A stretch of 64,000 bases of DNA from Hydractinia symbiolongicarpus (lineage: Eukaryota > Cnidaria > Hydrozoa > Anthoathecata > Hydractiniidae): the NCBI RefSeq assembly GCF_029227915.1, contig NC_079876.1, forward strand, positions 10,232,001-10,296,000. The letters are read 5' to 3'. The notes under the pieces were generated by a model. It had not been told where the DNA came from. It saw nothing but the letters and a program-made list of their open reading frames with translations, and searched no databases. Of the stretch, positions 35,301 to 50,102 are shown one piece after another. A program made the translations under genes and the position numbers. The number at the start of each line of letters is the position of its first letter. Positions within the stretch are counted from its first letter, which is position 1.

Positions 35301-36450
35301 TGTCGCTATTTCTTCAGCGCGCGATAACAGCTAGGATTGGTCCAACAATAAAAAACGACTTATTAAACTAAGCTTTTAAATGAAGTGTTACCACAGCGCC
35401 TAGTGTAATCGCTGAGTTTCGGTAATCATTTCAAATTAAGAAGAATGCTATTTCTTGGAGTCCACTTGTCTCACTTATAACATTTATAAGGTCACAGTCC
35501 AAAATCAGTTCAATTTACTACCACAGTCAATCGTTTCACTGTTAAAAGCTGCAACCTAGTAATATCAGAAAAATATCGCTAAATACATGTTGGTACGGAT
35601 ACGTGACCCAACCGTTGTAACTCAAACGGACTGACACCGTTAGAAAGTCAATAAAATGTTGTTTTTAAAACTGTCTCTATTTCTTCAGCGCGTGCTAACG
35701 GCTAGGATTGGTCCCACAGTAAAAAATGACTTATTTATCTAAACTTTTAAATGAAGCGCTACCACAGCGCCCAGTGTAATCACTGAGTTCCGGCAATCCC
35801 GTTAAATTAAGAAGAATGTTATTTGTTGGAGTCCAGTTGGCTCACTTATAGCATTTATAAGGTCACAGTCCAAAATCAGTTCAATTTAGTCCCACAGTCA
35901 ATCGTTTCACTGTTAAAAGCGATACAACCTAGTAATATAAAAAAAAATATCGCTAAATACATGTTGGTACGAATATGTGACCCAACCGTTGTAACTCAAA
36001 CGGACTGACACCGTTAGAAAGTCAATGAAATGTAGTTTTTGAAACTGTCGATATTTCTTCAGCGTGCGATAACGGATAGGATTCGTCCCACAGTAAAGAA
36101 CGGCTTATATATCTAAATTTTTAAATGAAGCTCTACAGCAACGCCCAGTGTAATTGCTGATTTCCATCAATCACCTCAAATTAAGAAGAATGTTTTTTTC
36201 TTGGAGTCCATTTGTGTCATTTATCACATTGATCAGGTCACTGTCCAAAGTTAGTTCATTTAAGTCCCACAGTCAATCGTTTCACTGTAAAAAGCGATGC
36301 AACCTAGTAATATCAAAAAAAATATCGCTAAATACATGTTGGTACGAATATGTGACCCAACCGTTGTAACTCAAACGGACTGACACCGTTAGAAAGTCAA
36401 TGAAATGTAGTTTATGAAACTGTCCATAGTTCTTCAGCGCGCGATAACGG
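32342..36450. repeat. 4,109-bp (11-monomer) tandem duplication, copy 2
   Basis: Second copy of the preceding block. The junction monomer at 32252 is a hybrid: its left part (TGTCCATAGTTC) matches the monomer at 36361 and its right part (GGATGGGTCCC, CATATATCAGG) matches the monomer at 28144. The switch falls in the shared GCTAGGAT at 32341-32348, and copy 2 ends at the same word at 36450-36457. This is the expected signature of one unequal crossover, or of an assembly duplication. Confidence 0.88.
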
Positions 36451-38231
36451 CTAGGATTGGTCCCACAGTAAAAAATGACTTATTTATCTAAACTTTTAAA
36501 TGAAGCTCTACCACAGCGCCCAGTGTAATCGCTGAGTTCCGGCAATCTCGTCAAATTAAGAAGAATGTTTTTTCTTGGAGTCCAATTGTCTCATTTATCA
36601 CATTTATCAGGTCACAGTCCAAAAGTTAGTTCAATTAAGTCCCACAGTCAATCGTTTCACTGTTAAAAGCGATACAACATAGTAATATCAAAAAAAATAT
36701 CGCTAAATACATGTTGGTACGAATATGTGACCCAACCGTTGTAACTCAAACGGACTGACACCGTTAGAAAGTCAATGAAATCTAGTTTATGAAACTGTCG
36801 ATAGTTCTTCAGCGCGCGATAACGGCTAGGATTGGTCCTACAGTAAAGAATGACTTATTTATCGAAATTTTTAAATGAAGCTCTACCACAGCGCCAAGTG
36901 TAATCACTGAGTTCCGGCAATCCCGTCAAATTAAGAAGAATGTTATTTCTTAGAGTCCAATTGTCTCATTTATCACATTTATCAGGTCACAGTCCAAAGT
37001 TAGTTCAATTAAAATCCCACAGTCAATCGTTTCACTGTTAAAAGCTGCAACCTAGTAATATCAGAAAAATATCGCTAAATACATGTTGGTACGGATACGT
37101 GACCCAACCGTTGTAACTCAAACGGACTGACACCGTTAGAAAGTCAATAAAATGTTGTTTTTAAAACTGTCTCTATTTCTTCAGCGCGTGCTAACGGCTA
37201 GGATTGGTCCCACAGTAAAAAATGACTTATTTATCTAAACTTTTAAATGAAGCGCTACCACAGCGCCCAGTGTAATCACTGAGTTCCGGCAATCCCGTTA
37301 AAGTAAGAAGAATGTTATTTGTTGGAGTCCAGTTGGCTCACTTATAGCATTTATAAGGTCACAGTCCAAAATCAGTTCAATTTAGTCCCACAGTCAATCG
37401 TTTCACTGTTAAAAGCGATACAACCTAGTAATATAAAAAAAAATATCGCTAAATACATGTTGGTACGAATATGTGACCCAACCGTTGTAACTCAAACGGA
37501 CTGACACCGTTAGAAAGTCAATGAAATGTAGTTTTTGAAACTGTCGATATTTCTTCAGCGTGCGATAACGGATAGGATTCGTCCCACAGTAAAGAACGGC
37601 TTATATATCTAAATTTTTAAATGAAGCTCTACAGCAACGCCCAGTGTAATTGCTGATTTCCATCAATCACCTCAAATTAAGAAGAATGTTTTTTTCTTGG
37701 AGTCCATTTGTGTCATTTATCACATTGATCAGGTCACTGTCCAAAGTTAGTTCATTTAAGTCCCACAGTCAATCGTTTCACTGTAAAAAGCGATGCAACC
37801 TAGTAATATCAAAAAAAATATCGCTAAATACATGTTGGTACGAATATGTGACCCAACCGTTGTAACTCAAACGGACTGACACCGTTAGAAAGTCAATGAA
37901 ATGTAGTTTATGAAACTGTCCATAGTTCTTCAGCGCGCGATAACGGCTAGGATTGGTCCCACAGTAAAAAATGACTTATTTATCTAAACTTTTAAATGAA
38001 GCTCTACCACAGCGCCCAGTGTAATCGCTGAGTTCCGGCAATCTCGTCAAATTAAGAAGAATGTTTTTTCTTGGAGTCCAATTGTCTCATTTATCACATT
38101 TATTAGGTCACAGTCCAAAAGTTAGTTCAATTAAGTCCCACAGTCAATCGTTTCACTGTTAAAAGCGATACAACATAGTAATATCAAAAAAAATATCGCT
38201 AAATACATGTTGGTACGAATATGTGACCCAA
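35612..38231. repeat. Four-monomer repeat, 1,496-bp displacement
   Basis: Monomers at 35612, 35986 and 36361 recur at 37108, 37482 and 37857 almost unchanged, including the rare CGTGCTAACGG, TAAAGAACGGCTTATATATC and TGTCCATAGTTC words. The monomer at 36736 ends in a hybrid region (AAAATCCCACAG, AAAAGCTGCAACC) that leads into the second copy. The fourth monomer of the second copy (38232) belongs instead to the next block. Confidence 0.82.
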
Positions 38232-41200
38232 CCGTTGTAACTCAAACGGACTGACACCGTTAGAAAGTCAATGAAATGTAGTTTTTGAAACTGTCGATAT
38301 TTCTTCAGCGCGCGATAACGGATAGGATTGGTCCCACAGTAAAGAACGACTTATATCTAAATTTTTAAATGAAGCTCTACAGCAACGCCCAGTGTAATCG
38401 CTGATTTCCATCAATCACGTCAAATTAAGAAGAATGTTTTTTTCTTGGAGTCCATTTGTGTCATTTATCACATTGATCAGGTCACAGTCCAAAGTTAGTT
38501 CAATTAAGTCCCACAGTCAATCGTTTCACTGTTAAAAGCGATGCAACCTAGTAATATCAAAAAAAATATCGCTAAATACATGTTGGTACGAATATGTGAC
38601 CCAACCGTTGTAACTCAAACGGACTGACACCGTTAGAAAGTCAATGAAATGTAGTTTATGAAACTGTCGATAGTTCTTCAGCGCGCGATAACGGCTAGGA
38701 TTGGTCCCACAGTAAAGAATGACTTATTTATCTAAATTTTTAAAGGAAACTCTACCACAGCGCCCAGTGTAATCGCTGAGTTCCGGCAATCCCGTCAAAT
38801 TAAGAGGAATGTTATTTGTTGGAGTCCAGTTGGCTCACTTATAGCATTTATAAGGTCACAGTCCAAAATCAGTTCAATTTAGTCCCACTGTTAATCGTTT
38901 CATTGTTAAAAGCGATGCAACCTAGTAATATCAAAAAAAATATCGCTAAATACATGTTGGTACGAATATGTGACGCAACCGTTGCAACTCAAACGGACTG
39001 ACACCGTTAGAAAGTCAAGAAAATGTTGTTTTTGAAACCGTCGCTATTTCTTCAGCGCGCAATAACGGCTAGGATTGGTCCCACAGTAAAAAATGACTTA
39101 TTTATCTAAACTTTTAAATGAAGCGCTACCACAGCGCCTAGTGTAATCGCTGAGTTCCGGCAATCCCGTCAAATTAAGAAGAATGTTATTTGTTGGAGTC
39201 CAGTTGGCTCACTTATAGCATTTATAAGGTCACAGTCCAAAATCAGTTCAATTTAGTCCCACAGTCAATCGTTTCACTGTTAAAAGCGATACAACCTAGT
39301 AATAACAAAAAAAATATCGCTAAATACGTGTTGGTACGAATATGTGACCCAACCGTTGTAACTCAAACGGACTGACACCGTTAGAAAGTCAATGAAATCT
39401 AGTTTATGAAACTGTCGATAGTTCTTCAGCGCGCGATAACGGCTAGGATTGGTCCCACAGTAAAGAATGACTTATTTATCTAAATTTTTAAATGAAGCTC
39501 TACCACAGCGCCCAGTGTAATCGCTGAGTTCCGGCAATCTCGTCAAATTAAGAAGAATGTTTTTTCTTGGAGTCCAATTGTCTCATTTATCACATTTATC
39601 AGGTCACAGTCCAAAAGTTAGTTCAATTAAGTCCCACAGTCAATCGTTTCACTGTTAAAAGCGATACAACATAGTAATATCAAAAAAAATATCGCTAAAT
39701 ACATGTTGGTACGAATATGTGACCCAACCGTTGTAACTCAAACGGACTGACACCGTTAGAAAGTCAATGAAATCTAGTTTATGAAACTGTCGATAGTTCT
39801 TCAGCGCGCGATAACGGCTAGGATTGGTCCTACAGTAAAAAATGACTTATTTATCGAAATTTTTAAATGAAGCTCTACCACAGCGCCCAGTGTAATCACT
39901 GAGTTCCGGCAATCCCGTCAAATTAAGAAGAATGTTATTTGTTGGAGTCCAGTTGGCTCACTTATAGCATTTATAAGGTCACAGTCCAAAATCAGTTCAA
40001 TTTAGTCCCACAGTCAATCGTTTCACTGTTAAAAGCGATACAACCTAGTAATAACAAAAAAAATATCGCTAAATACATGTTGGTACGAATATGTGACCCA
40101 ACCGTTGTAACTCAAACGGACTGACACCGTTAGAAAGTCAATGAAATATAGTTTATGAAACTGTCGATAGTTCTTCAGCGCGCGATAACGGCTAGGATTG
40201 GTCCCACAGTAAAGAATGACTTATTTATCTAAATTTTTAAATGAAGCTCTACCACAGCGCCCAGTGTAATCGCTGAGTTCCGGCAATCTCGTCAAATTAA
40301 GAAGAATGTTTTTTCTTGGAGTCCAATTGTCTCATTTATCACATTTATCAGGTCACAGTCCAAAAGTTAGTTCAATTAAGTCCCACAGTCAATCGTTTCA
40401 CTGTTAAAAGCGATACAACATAGTAATATCAAAAAAAATATCGCTAAATACATGTTGGTACGAATATGTGACCCAACCGTTGTAACTCAAACGGACTGAC
40501 ACCGTTAGAAAGTCAATGAAATCTAGTTTATGAAACTGTCGATAGTTCTTCAGCGCGCGATAACGGCTAGGATTGGTCCTACAGTAAAGAATGACTTATT
40601 TATCGAAATTTTTAAATGAAGCTCTACCACAGCGCCCAGTGTAATCACTGAGTTCCGGCAATCCCGTCAAATTAAGAAGAATGTTATTTGTTGGAGTCCA
40701 ATTGTCTCATTTATCACATTTATCAGGTCACAGTCCAAAAGTTAGTTCAATTAAGTCCCACAGTCAATCGTTTCACTGTTAAAAGCGATACAACCTAGTA
40801 ATATCAAAAAAAATATCGCTAAATACATGTTGGTACGAATATGTGACCCAACCGTTGTAACTCAAACGGACTGACACCGTTAGAAAGTCAATGAAATGTA
40901 GTTTTTGAAACTGTCGATATTTCTTCAGCGCGCGATAACGGATAGGATTGGTCCCACAGTAAAGAACGACATATATCTAAATTTTTAAATGAAGCTCTAC
41001 AGCAACGCCCAGTGTAATCGCTGATTTCCATCAATCACGTCAAATTAAGAAGAATGTTTTTTTCTTGGAGTCCATTTGTGTCATTTATCACATTGATCAG
41101 GTCACAGTCCAAAGTTAGTTCAATTAAGTCCCACAGTCAATCGTTTCACTGTTAAAAGCGATGCAACCTAGTAATATCAAAAAAAATATCGCTAAATACA

Positions 41201-44200
41201 TGTTGGTACGAATATGTGACCCAACCGTTGTAACTCAAACGGACTGACACCGTTAGAAAGTCAATGAAATGTAGTTTATGAAACTGTCGATAGTTCTTCA
41301 GCGCGCGATAACGGCTAGGATTGGTCCCACAGTAAAGAATGACTTATTTATCTAAATTTTTAAAGGAAACTCTACCACAGCGCCCAGTAAAATCGCTGAG
41401 TTCCGGCAATCCCGTCAAATTAAGAGGAATGTTATTTGTTGGAGTCCAGTTGGCTCACTTATAGCATTTATAAGGTCACAGTCCAAAATCAGTTCAATTT
41501 AGTCCCACTGTCAATCGTTTCATTGTTAAAAGCGATGCAACCTAGTAATATCAAAAAAAATATCGCTAAATACATGTTGGTACGAATATGTGACGCAACC
41601 GTTGCAACTCAAACGGACTGACACCGTTAGAAAGTCAAGAAAATGTTGTTTTTGAAACCGTCGCTATTTCTTCAGCGCGCAATAACGGCTAGGATTGGTC
41701 CCACAGTAAAAAATGACTTATTTATCTAAACTTTTAAATGAAGCGCTACCACAGCGCCCAGTGTAATCGCTGAGTTCCGGCAATCCCGTCAAATTAAGAA
41801 GAATGTTATTTGTTGGAGTCCAGTTGGCTCATTTATAGCATTTATAAGGTCACAGTCCAAAATCAGTTCAATTTAGTCCAAAAGTCAATCGTTTCACTGT
41901 TAAAAGCGATACAACCTAGTAATAACAAAAAAAATATCGCTAAATACATGTTGGTACGAATATGTGACCCAACCGTTGTAACTCAAACGGACTGACACCG
42001 TTAGAAAGTCAATGAAATCTAGTTTATGAAACTGTCGATAGTTCTTCAGCGCGCGATAACGGCTAGGATTGGTCCCACAGTAAAGAATGACTTATTTATC
42101 TAAATTTTTAAATGAAGCTCTACTTCAGCGCCCAGTGTAATCGCTGAGTTCCGGCAATCTCGTCAAATTAAGAAGAATGTTTTTTCTTGGAGTCCAATTG
42201 TCTCATTTATCACATTTATCAGGTCACAGTCCAAAAGTTAGTTCAATTAAGTCCCACAGTCAATCGTTTCACTGTTAAAAGCGATACAACATAGTAATAT
42301 CAAAAAAAATATCGCTAAATACATGTTGGTACGAATATGTGACCCAACCGTTGTAACTCAAACGGACTGACACCGTTAGAAAGTCAATGAAATCTAGTTT
42401 ATGAAACTGTCGATAGTTCTTCAGCGCGCGATAACGGCTAGGATTGGTCCTACAGTAAAGAATGACTTATTTATCGAAATTTTTAAATGAAGCTCTACCA
42501 CAGCGCCCAGTGTAATCACTGAGTTCCGGCAATCCCGTCAAATTAAGAAGAATGTTATTTGTTGGAGTCCAATTGTCTCATTTATCACATTTATCAGGTC
42601 ACAGTCCAAAAGTTAGTTCAATTAAGTCCCACAGTCAATCGTTTCACTGTTAAAAGCGATACAACCTAGTAATATCAAAAAAAATATCGCTAAATACATG
42701 TTGGTACGAATATGTGACCCAACCGTTGTAACTCAAACGGACTGACACCGTTAGAAAGTCAATGAAATGTAGTTTTTGAAACTGTCGATATTTCTTCAGC
42801 GCGCGATAACGGATAGGATTGGTCCCACAGTAAAGAACCACTTATATATCTAAATTTTTAAATGAAGCTCTACAGCAACGCCCAGTGTAATCGCTGATTT
42901 CCATCAATCACGTCAAATTAAGAAGAATGTTTTTTTCTTGGAGTCCATTTGTGTCATTTATCACATTTATCAGGTCACAGTCCAAAAGTTAGTTCAATTA
43001 AGTCCTACAGTCAATCGTTTCACTGTTAAAAGCGATACAACCTAGTAATATCAAAAAAAATATCGCTAAATACATGTTGGTACGAATATGTGACCCAACC
43101 GTTGTAACTCAAACGGACTGACACCGTTCGAAAGTCAATGAAATCTAGTTTATGAAACTGTCGATAGTTCTTCAGCGCGCGATAACGGCTAGGATTAGTC
43201 CTACAGTAAAGAGTGACTTATTTATCGAAATTTTTAAATGAAGCTCTACCACAGCGCCCAGTGTAATCACTGAGTTCCGGCAATCCCGTCAAATTAAGAA
43301 GAATGTTATTTGTTGGAGTCCAATTGTCTCATTTATCACATTTTTTAGGTCACAGTCCAAAAGTTAGTTCAATTAAGTCCCACAGTCAATCGTTTCACTG
43401 TTAAAAGCGATACAACCTAGTAATATCAAAAAAAAATATCGCTAAATACATGTTGGTACGAATATGTGACCCAACCGTTGTAACTCAAACGGACTGACAC
43501 CGTTAGAAAGTCAATGAAATGTAGTTTTTGAAACTGTCGATATTTCTTCAGCGCGCGATAACGGATAGGATTGGTCCCACAGTAAAGAACGACTTATATA
43601 TCTAAATTTTTAAATGAAGCTCTACAGCAACGCCCAGTGTAATCGCTGATTTCCATCAATCACGTCAAATTAAGAAGAATGTTTTTTTCTTGGAGTCCAT
43701 TTGTGTCATTTATCACATTGATCAGGTCACAGTCCAAAGTTAGTTCAATTAAGTCCCACAGTCAATCGTTTCACTGTTAAAAGCGATGCAACCTAGTAAT
43801 ATCAAAAAAAATATCGCTAAATACATGTTGGTACGAATATGTGACCCAACCGTTGTAACTCAAACGGACTGAAACCGTTAGAAAGTCAATGAAATGTAGT
43901 TTATGAAACTGTCGATAGTTCTTCAGCGCGCGATAACGGCTAGGATTGGTCCCACAGTAAAGAATGACTTATTTATCTAAATTTTTAAAGGAAACTCTAC
44001 CACAGCGCCCAGTGTAATCGCTGAGTTCCGGCAATCCCGTCAAATTAAGAAGAATGTTATTTGTTGGAGTCCAGTTGGCTCACTTATAGCATTTATAAGG
44101 TCACAGTCCAAAATCAGTTCAATTTAGTCCCACAGTCAATCGTTTCATTGTTAAAAGCGATACAACCTAGTAATATCAAAAAAATATCGCTAAATACATG

Positions 44201-46094
44201 TTGGTACGAATATGTGACGCAACCGTTGTAACTCAAACGGACTGACACCGTTAGAAAGTCAAGAAAATGTTGTTTTTGAAACCGTCGCTATTTCTTCAGC
44301 GCGCAATAACGGCTAGGATTGGTCCCACAGTAAAAAATGACTTATTTATCTAAACTTTTAAATGAAGCGCTACCACAGCGCCCAGTGTAATCGCTGAGTT
44401 CCGGCAATCCCGTCAAATTAAGAAGAATGTTATTTGTTGGAGTCCAGTTGGCTCACTTATAGCATTTATAAGGTCACAGTCCAAAATCAGTTCAATTTAG
44501 TCCCACAGTCAATCGTTTCACTGTTAAAAGCGATACAACCTAGTAATATCAAACAAAATATCGCTAAATACATGTTGGTACGAATATGTGACCCAACCGT
44601 TGTAACTCAAACGGACTGACACCGTTAGAATGTCAATGAAATCTAGTTTATGAAACTGTCGATAGTTCTTCAGCGCGCGATAACGGCTAGGATTGGTCCC
44701 ACAATAAAGAATGACTTATTTATCTAAATTTTTAAATGAAGCTATACCACAGCGCCCAGTGTAATCGCTGAGTTCCGGCAATCTCGTCAAATTAAGAAGA
44801 ATGTTTTTTCTTGGAGTCCAATTGTCTCATTTATCACATTTATCAGGTCACAGTCCAAAAGTTAGTTCAATTAAGTCCCACAGTCATTCGTTTCATTGTT
44901 AAAAGCGATGCAACCTAGTAATATCAAAAAAAATATCGCTAAATACATGTTGGTCCGAATATGTGACCCAACCGTTGTAACTCAAAGGGACTGACACCGT
45001 TAGAAAGTCAATGAAATGTAGTTTTTGAAACTGTCGCTATTTCTTCAGCGCGCGATAACGGCTAGGATTGGTCCCACAGTAAAGAATGACTTATTTATCT
45101 AAATTTTTAAAGGAAACTCTACCACAGCGCCCAGTGTAATCGCTGAGTTCCGGCAATCTCGTCAAATTAAGAAGAATGTTTTTTCTTGGAGTCCAATTGT
45201 CTCATTTATCACATTTATCAGGTCACAGTCCAAAAGTTAGTTCAATTAAGTCCCACAGTCAATCGTTTCATTGTTAAAAGCGATGCAACCTAGTAATATC
45301 AAAAAAAATATCGCTAAATACATGTTGGTACGAATATGTGACGCAACCGTTGTAACTCAAACGGACTAACACCGTTAGAAAGTCAAGAAAATGTTGTTTT
45401 TGAAACCGTCGCTATTTCTTCAGCGCGCAATAACGGCTAGGATTGGTCCCACAGTAAAAAATGACTTATTTATTTAAACTTTTAAATGAAGCGCTACCAC
45501 AGCGCCCAGTGTAATCCCTGAGTTCCGGCAATCCCGTCAAATTAAGAAGAATGTTATTTGTTGGATCCAGTTGGCTCACTTATAGCATTTATAAGGGCAC
45601 AGTCCAAAATCAGTTCAATTTAGTCCCACAGTCAATCGTTTCACTGTTAAAAGCGATACAACCTAGTAATATCAAAAAAAATATCGCTAAATACATGTTG
45701 GTACGAATATGTGACCCAACCGTTGTAACTCAAACGGACTGACACCGTTAAAAAGTCAATGAATTCTAGTTTATGAAACTGTCAATAGTTCTTCAGCGCG
45801 CGATAACGGCTAGGATTGGTCCCACAGTAAAGAATGACTTATTTATCTAAATTTTTAAATGAAGCTCTACCACAGCGCCCAGTGTAATCGCTGAGTTCCG
45901 GCAATCTCGTCAAATTAAGAAGAATGTTTTTTCTTGGAGTCCAATTGTCTCATTTATCACATTTATCAGGTCACAGTCCAAAAGTTAGTTCAATTAAGTC
46001 CCACAGTCATTCGTTTCATTGTTAAAAGCGATGCAACCTAGTAATATCAAAAAAAATATCGCTAAATACATGTTGGTCCAAATATGTGACCCAA
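38232..46094. repeat. Seven-monomer higher-order repeat (about 2,620 bp), three partial copies
   Basis: Units begin at 38232, 40852 and 43475 (spacing 2,620 and 2,623 bp). The first four monomers match in all three: a TAAAGAACGAC type with CTACAGCAACGCC, then TTTTTAAAGGAAACTC, then TCAAGAAAATGTTG, then a GAAATCTAGTTTATG type. Within the unit there are nested dimers, at 39353/40102 (749 bp), at 42348/43099 (751 bp) and at 42723/43475 (752 bp). After about 44972 the third copy drifts into other variants, with TTGGTCCGAATATG copies at 44972 and 46095. Confidence 0.78.
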
Positions 46095-46844
46095 CCGTTG
46101 TAACTCAAAGGGACTGACACCGTTAGAAAGTCAATGAAATGTAGTTTTTGAAACTGTCGCTATTTCTTCAGCGCGCGATAACGGCTAGGATTGGTCCCAC
46201 AGTAAAAAATGACTTTTTTATCTTAATTTTTTATTGAAGTGCTACCACAGCGCCCAGTGTAATCGCTGATTTCCGGCAATCACGTCAAATTAAGAAGAAT
46301 GTTTTTTCTTGAAGTCCATTTGTCTCATTTATCACATTTATCAGGTCACAGTCCAAAAGTTAGTTCAATTAAGTCACACAGTCATTCGTTTCCTTGTTAA
46401 AAGCGATGCAACCTAGTAATATCAAAAAAAATATCGCTAAATACATGTTGGTACGAATATGTGACCCAACCGTTGTAACTCAAACGGACTGACACCGTTA
46501 GAAAGTCAATGAAATGTAGTTTTTGAAACTGTCAATATTTCTTCAGCGCGCGATAACGGATAGGATTGGTCCCACAGTAAAGAACGACTTATATATCTAA
46601 ATTTTTAAATGAAGCTCTACCACAACGCCCAGTGTAATCGCTGATTTCCGTCAATCACGTCAAATTAAGAAGAATGTTTTTTTCTTGGAGTCCATTTGTG
46701 TCATTTATCACATTGATAAGGTCACACTCGAAAGTTAGTTCAATTAAGTCCCACAGTTAATCGTTTCACTGTTAAAAGCGATGCAACCTAGTAATATCAA
46801 AAAAAATATCGCTAAATACATGTTGGTACGAATATGTGACCCAA

Positions 46845-47162
46845 CCGTTGTAACTCAAACGGACTGACACCGTTAGAAAGTCAATGAAATGTAGTTTATG
46901 AAACTGTCGAAAGTTCTTCAGCGCGCGATAACGGCTAGGATTGGTCCCACAGTAAAGAATGACTTATTTATCTAAATTTTTAAAGGAAACTCTACCACAG
47001 CGCCGAGTCCAATTGTCTCATTTATCACATTTATCATGTCACAGTCCAAAAGTTATTTCAATTAGGTCCCACAGTCATTCGTTTCATTGTTAAAAGCGAT
47101 GCAACCTAGTAATATCAAAAAAAATATCGCTAAATAAATGTTGGTACGAATATGTCACCCAA
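46845..47162. repeat. 318-bp truncated monomer, copy A
   Basis: The segment normally running from CAGTGTAATCGCTGAG to TTTCTTG is missing, so ACCACAGCGCC reads straight into GAGTCC near 47003. This removes about 57 bp, including the AAGAA/TTCTT dyad of the monomer. Confidence 0.88.
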
Positions 47163-48660
47163 CCGTTGAAACTCAAACGGACTGACAGCATTAGAAAGTT
47201 CATGAAATGTAGTTTTTGAAACTGTCGTTATTTCTTCAGCGCGCGATAACGGCTAGGATTGGTCCCACAGTAAAAAATGACTTTTTTATCTTAATTTTTA
47301 ATTGAAGCGCTACCACAGCGCCCAGTGTAATTGCTGATTTCCGGCAATCACGTCAAATTAAGAAGAATGTTTTTTTCTTGGAGTCCATTTGTGTCATTTA
47401 TCACATTGATCAGGTCACAGTCCAAAGTTAGTTCAATTAAGTCCCACAGTCAATCGTTTCACTGTTAAAAGCGATGCAACCTAGTAATATCAAAAAAAAT
47501 ATCGCTAAATACATGTTGGTACGAATATGTGACGCAACCGTTGTAACTCAAACGGACTGACCCCGTTAGAAAGTCAAGAAAATGTTGTTTTTGAAACCGT
47601 CGCTATTTCTTCAGCGCGCAATAACGGCTAGGATTGGTCCCACAGTAAAAAATGACTTATTTATCTAAACTTTTAAATGAAGCGCTACCACAGCGCCCAG
47701 TGTAATCGCTGAGTTCCGGCAATCCCGTCAAATTAAGGAGAATGTTATTTGTTGGAGTCCAGTTGGCTCACTTATAGCATTTATAAGGTCACAGTCCAAA
47801 ATCAGTTCAATTTAGTCCCATAGTCAATCGTTTCACTGTTAAAAGCGATACAACCTAGTAATATCAAAAAAAATATCGCTAAATACATGTTGGTACGAAT
47901 ATGTGACCCAACCGTTGTAACTCAAACGGACTGACACCGTTAGAAAGTCAATGAAATCTAGTTTATGAAACTGTCGATAGTTCTTCAGCGCGCGATAACG
48001 GCTAGGATTGGTCCCACAGTAAAGAATGACTTATTTATCTTAATTTTTAAATGAAGCTCTACCACAGCGCCCAGTGTAATCGCTGAGTTCCGGCAATCTC
48101 GTCAAATTAAGAAGAATGTTTTTTCTTGGAGTCCAATTGTCTCATTTATCACATTTATCAGGTCACAGTCCAAAAGTTAGTTCAATTAAGTCCCACAGTC
48201 ATTCGTTTCATTGTTAAAAGCGATGCAACCTAGTAATATCAAAAAAAATATCGCTAAATACATGTTGGTCCGAATATGTGACCCAACCGTTGTAACTCAA
48301 AGGGACTGACACCGTTAGAAAGTCAATGAAATGTAGTTTTTGAAACTGTCGCTATTTCTTCAGCGCGCGATAACGGCTAGGATTGGTCCCACAGTAAAAA
48401 ATGACTTTTTTATCTTAATTTTTTATTGAAGTGCTACCACAGCGCCCAGTGTAATCGCTGAGTTCCGGCAATCCCGTCAAATTAAGAAGAATGTTATTTG
48501 TTGGAGTCCAGTTGGCTCACTTATAGCATTTATAAGGTCACAGTCCAAAATCAGTTCAATTTAGTCCCATAGTCAATCGTTTCACTGTTAAAAGCGATAC
48601 AACCTAGTAATATCAAAAAAAATATCGCTAAATACATGTTGGTACGAATATGTGACCCAA

Positions 48661-48978
48661 CCGTTGTAACTCAAACGGACTGACACCGTTAGAAAGTCAA
48701 TGAAATCTAGTTTATGAAACTGTCGATAGTTCTTCAGCGCGCGATAACGGCTAGGATTGGTCCCACAGTAAAGAATGACTTATTTATCTAAATTTTTAAA
48801 GGAAACTCTACCACAGCGCCGAGTCCAATTGTCTCATTTATCACATTTATCATGTCACAGTCCAAAAGTTATTTCAATTAGGTCCCACAGTCATTCGTTT
48901 CATTGTTAAAAGCGATGCAACCTAGTAATATCAAAAAAAATATCGCTAAATAAATGTTGGTACGAATATGTCACCCAA
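48661..48978. repeat. 318-bp truncated monomer, copy B
   Basis: It has the same breakpoint as the copy at 46845 (ACCACAGCGCCGAGTCC near 48818). The identical deletion in two places shows that it arose once and was then amplified as part of the 1,816-bp unit. Confidence 0.88.
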
Positions 48979-50102
48979 CCGTTGAAACTCAAACGGACTG
49001 ACAGCATTAGAAAGTTCATGAAATGTAGTTTTTGAAACTGTCGTTATTTCTTCAGCGCGCGATAACGGCTAGGATTGGTCCCACAGTAAAAAATGACTTT
49101 TTTATCTTAATTTTTAATTGAAGCGCTACCACAGCGCCCAGTGTAATTGCTGATTTCCGGCAATCACGTCAAATTAAGAAGAATGTTTTTTTCTTGGAGT
49201 CCATTTGTGTCATTTATCACATTGATCAGGTCACAGTCCAAAGTTAGTTCAATTAAGTCCCACAGTCAATCGTTTCACTGTTAAAAGCGATGCAACCTAG
49301 TAATATCAAAAAAAATATCGCTAAATACATGTTGGTACGAATATGTGACGCAACCGTTGTAACTCAAACGGACTGACCCCGTTAGAAAGTCAAGAAAATG
49401 TTGTTTTTGAAACCGTCGCTATTTCTTCAGCGCGCAATAACGGCTAGGATTGGTCCCACAGTAAAAAATGACTTATTTATCTAAACTTTTAAATGAAGCG
49501 CTACCACAGCGCCCAGTGTAATCGCTGAGTTCCGGCAATCCCGTCAAATTAAGAAGAATGTTATTTGTTGGAGTCCAGTTAGCTCACTTATAGCATTTAT
49601 AAGGTCACAGTCCAAAATCAGTTCAATTTAGTCCCATAGTCAATCGTTTCACTGTTAAAAGCGATACAACCTAGTAATATCAAAAAAAATATCGCTAAAT
49701 ACATGTTGGTACGAATATGTGACGCAACCGTTGTAACTCAAACGGACTGACACCGTTAGAAATTCAATGAAATCTAGTTTATGAAACTGTCGATAGTTCT
49801 TCAGCGCGCGATAACGGCTAGGATTGGTCCCACAGTAAAGAATGACTTATTTATCTTAATTTTTAAATGAAGCTCTACCACAGCGCCCAGTGTAATCGCT
49901 GAGTTCCGGCAATCTCGTCAAATTAAGAAGAATGTTTTTTCTTGGAGTCCAATTGTCTCATTTATCACATTTATCAGGTCACAGTCCAAAAGTTAGTTCA
50001 ATTAAGTCCCACAGTCATTCGTTTCATTGTTAAAAGCGATGCAACCTAGTAATATCAAAAAAAATATCGCTAAATACATGTTGGTCCGAATATGTGACCC
50101 AA

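Noticed and set aside
31714-45742. Recurring 61- and 71-codon open frames (for example at 31714, 35823, 37319, 39190 and 41436)
   Set aside because: They are the same satellite segment read in each copy, most start with TTG or another non-ATG codon, and they shift frame between monomers because 374 is not a multiple of 3. They resemble no protein family I know.
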